Shown: positions 63,460-64,000 of the stretch, in pieces | Layout: the number at the start of each line of letters is the position of its first letter | Position numbering within the stretch: position 1 is the stretch's first letter | From: Candidatus Latescibacterota bacterium | Lineage (GTDB): Bacteria > Krumholzibacteriota > Krumholzibacteriia > G020349025 | Assembly (NCBI GenBank): GCA_020349025.1 | Contig: CP070763.1 | Span: 3,248,225 to 3,312,224 of the forward strand | Reading direction: 5' to 3' | Length of the DNA stretch: 64,000 nucleotides | Program-made: the position numbers and the translations under genes | The notes under the pieces: generated by a model | Told to the model about the DNA's origin: nothing | What the model saw: only the letters and a program-made list of their open reading frames with translations | Databases searched by the model: none

Positions 63460-64000
63460 ATGCAGCGTTCGAGACAGCGAGTCGCGATCTGGATCAGCCT
63501 CTTCACGCTCCTCCTGGCGGGCTGCGGCCGCGACGAGGAGATCCGCGCCTACTCCGCCCCCAAAGCGGCGCGCCCCGTTCAGGAGCACGCGCCCGCGCCC
63601 GCTGCGGCGCGTGAAACCGTTCATTGGGAGCTTCCGGAAGGCTGGCGCCAGCTGCCGGGAGAGGGCATGCGTTTCGCGACGCTGATCCTGGAGGAAGGGT
63701 CGGAGCCTGGCGGCAAGCCGCTCGAGCTGCGCGTGACCCCCCTCGGCCTGTTCGCCGGCGACCCCCTGGCCAACGTCAACCGTTGGCGCGAGCAGATCGG
63801 CCTCGAGCACATCACCGCCGAGGCCCTCGACAGCGTGGCGCACGAGATCGAGGTCGACGGACGCCCAACGCACATTGTGAGCATGCGGGGGAGCGAGCGC
63901 GGGGATGAGCCGCCTCTCGGAATCCTGGCCGCCATTCTCCCTGGAGACCAATTCTCCTGGTTCTTCCTGGTTCTCGACAGCGCGGATCGGGTGGCCCCGT
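63460..64000 (+). CDS. Hypothetical lipoprotein, 3' end outside the window
   Basis: ATG 63460 (GGGGTGGGA upstream); the frame is open for 180 codons to the window edge. Signal peptide with lipobox 'LLLAGC' (Cys about 22), an Ala/Pro-rich linker, then a domain starting 'ETVHWELPEGWRQLPGEGMR' with 'VNRWREQIGLEHI'. The pattern recalls small lipoproteins found in Planctomycetes and Verrucomicrobia whose role is unknown. Partial. Confidence 0.75.
   Translation, partial: MQRSRQRVAIWISLFTLLLAGCGRDEEIRAYSAPKAARPVQEHAPAPAAARETVHWELPEGWRQLPGEGMRFATLILEEGSEPGGKPLELRVTPLGLFAGDPLANVNRWREQIGLEHITAEALDSVAHEIEVDGRPTHIVSMRGSERGDEPPLGILAAILPGDQFSWFFLVLDSADRVAP

Noticed and set aside
63141-63614. Plus-strand frame with some helix-like sequence ('VENGLDALRLTLVGLHRLGD')
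   Set aside because: No ribosome-binding site or good start, and it overlaps the better-supported lipoprotein at 63460 in another frame.

Overview
The window is a GC-rich, gene-dense chromosomal segment of a diderm bacterium. I see no rRNA, tRNA, CRISPR array or insertion sequence. At least two secreted proteins (24206-25621 and 30153-32255) end in an 'NPFNP' FlgD-like C-terminal module, and a third (38414-40324) ends in a related one. That trait, together with many lipoproteins, eukaryotic-type kinases and an outer-membrane barrel fusion, suggests an uncultured FCB-related or neighbouring phylum (Eisenbacteria, Krumholzibacteriota, Latescibacterota or Gemmatimonadota type). This placement is inference. 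A gene with two compensating frameshifts (41595-42899) would fit either decay or a metagenome assembly with indel errors.

Layout. 1-10 kb: tail of a GH92-like alpha-mannosidase, a DUF2391-like membrane protein, a large HNH endonuclease-like protein, an FHA + Ser/Thr kinase pair, a conserved-looking 588-aa protein of unknown function, and a membrane sulfatase-fold enzyme. 10.2-32.3 kb: a beta-glucan (laminarin-type) utilisation locus. Two operons run towards each other and end 7 nt apart. The plus-strand operon encodes a glycan-binding lipoprotein, ROK regulator, GH16, solute-binding protein, two permeases and an ATPase. The minus-strand operon encodes the second ATPase, GH1 and a clan GH-A hydrolase fused to an outer-membrane-barrel-like domain. 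A 23-bp site, 19/23 identical in both copies, lies directly behind the promoter of each operon. Next come a secreted glycan-binding protein, a GH17 lipoprotein, a 1164-aa putative beta-1,3-glucan phosphorylase and a second, multidomain GH16. 32.3-44.6 kb: Dps, a kinase-TolB-TPR sensor, an ACR3 arsenite pump, a secreted nested-domain protein, STAS and RRM proteins, a frameshifted esterase-like gene and lipoproteins.

44.8-50.8 kb: an SOS mutagenesis cassette, lexA-imuA-imuB-dnaE2, driven by a promoter whose 17-bp spacer is filled by a perfect palindrome ACCAGAC-N4-GTCTGGT. 51.5-58.9 kb: a minus-strand run of sulfatase-fold enzyme, GNAT, N-succinylamino-acid-racemase-like enolase, M20 and M17 peptidases and a VOC protein. 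The GNAT-NSAR-M20 trio matches the known D-to-L amino acid conversion pathway. 59.0-61.7 kb: a phage-shock module, pspA-pspB-pspC, diverging from pspF with a good sigma-54 promoter and a palindromic candidate enhancer. The window ends with a HAMP membrane protein, a DUF4136-like lipoprotein and a lipoprotein cut by the edge.

How the glucan genes could work together (inference): secreted or surface GH16 and GH17 enzymes cut beta-1,3-glucan. The barrel fusion cuts and/or passes oligosaccharides across the outer membrane. The Opp-type ABC transporter imports them. GH1 and the phosphorylase finish them in the cytoplasm, under ROK control. No SusC/SusD pair is present in the window.
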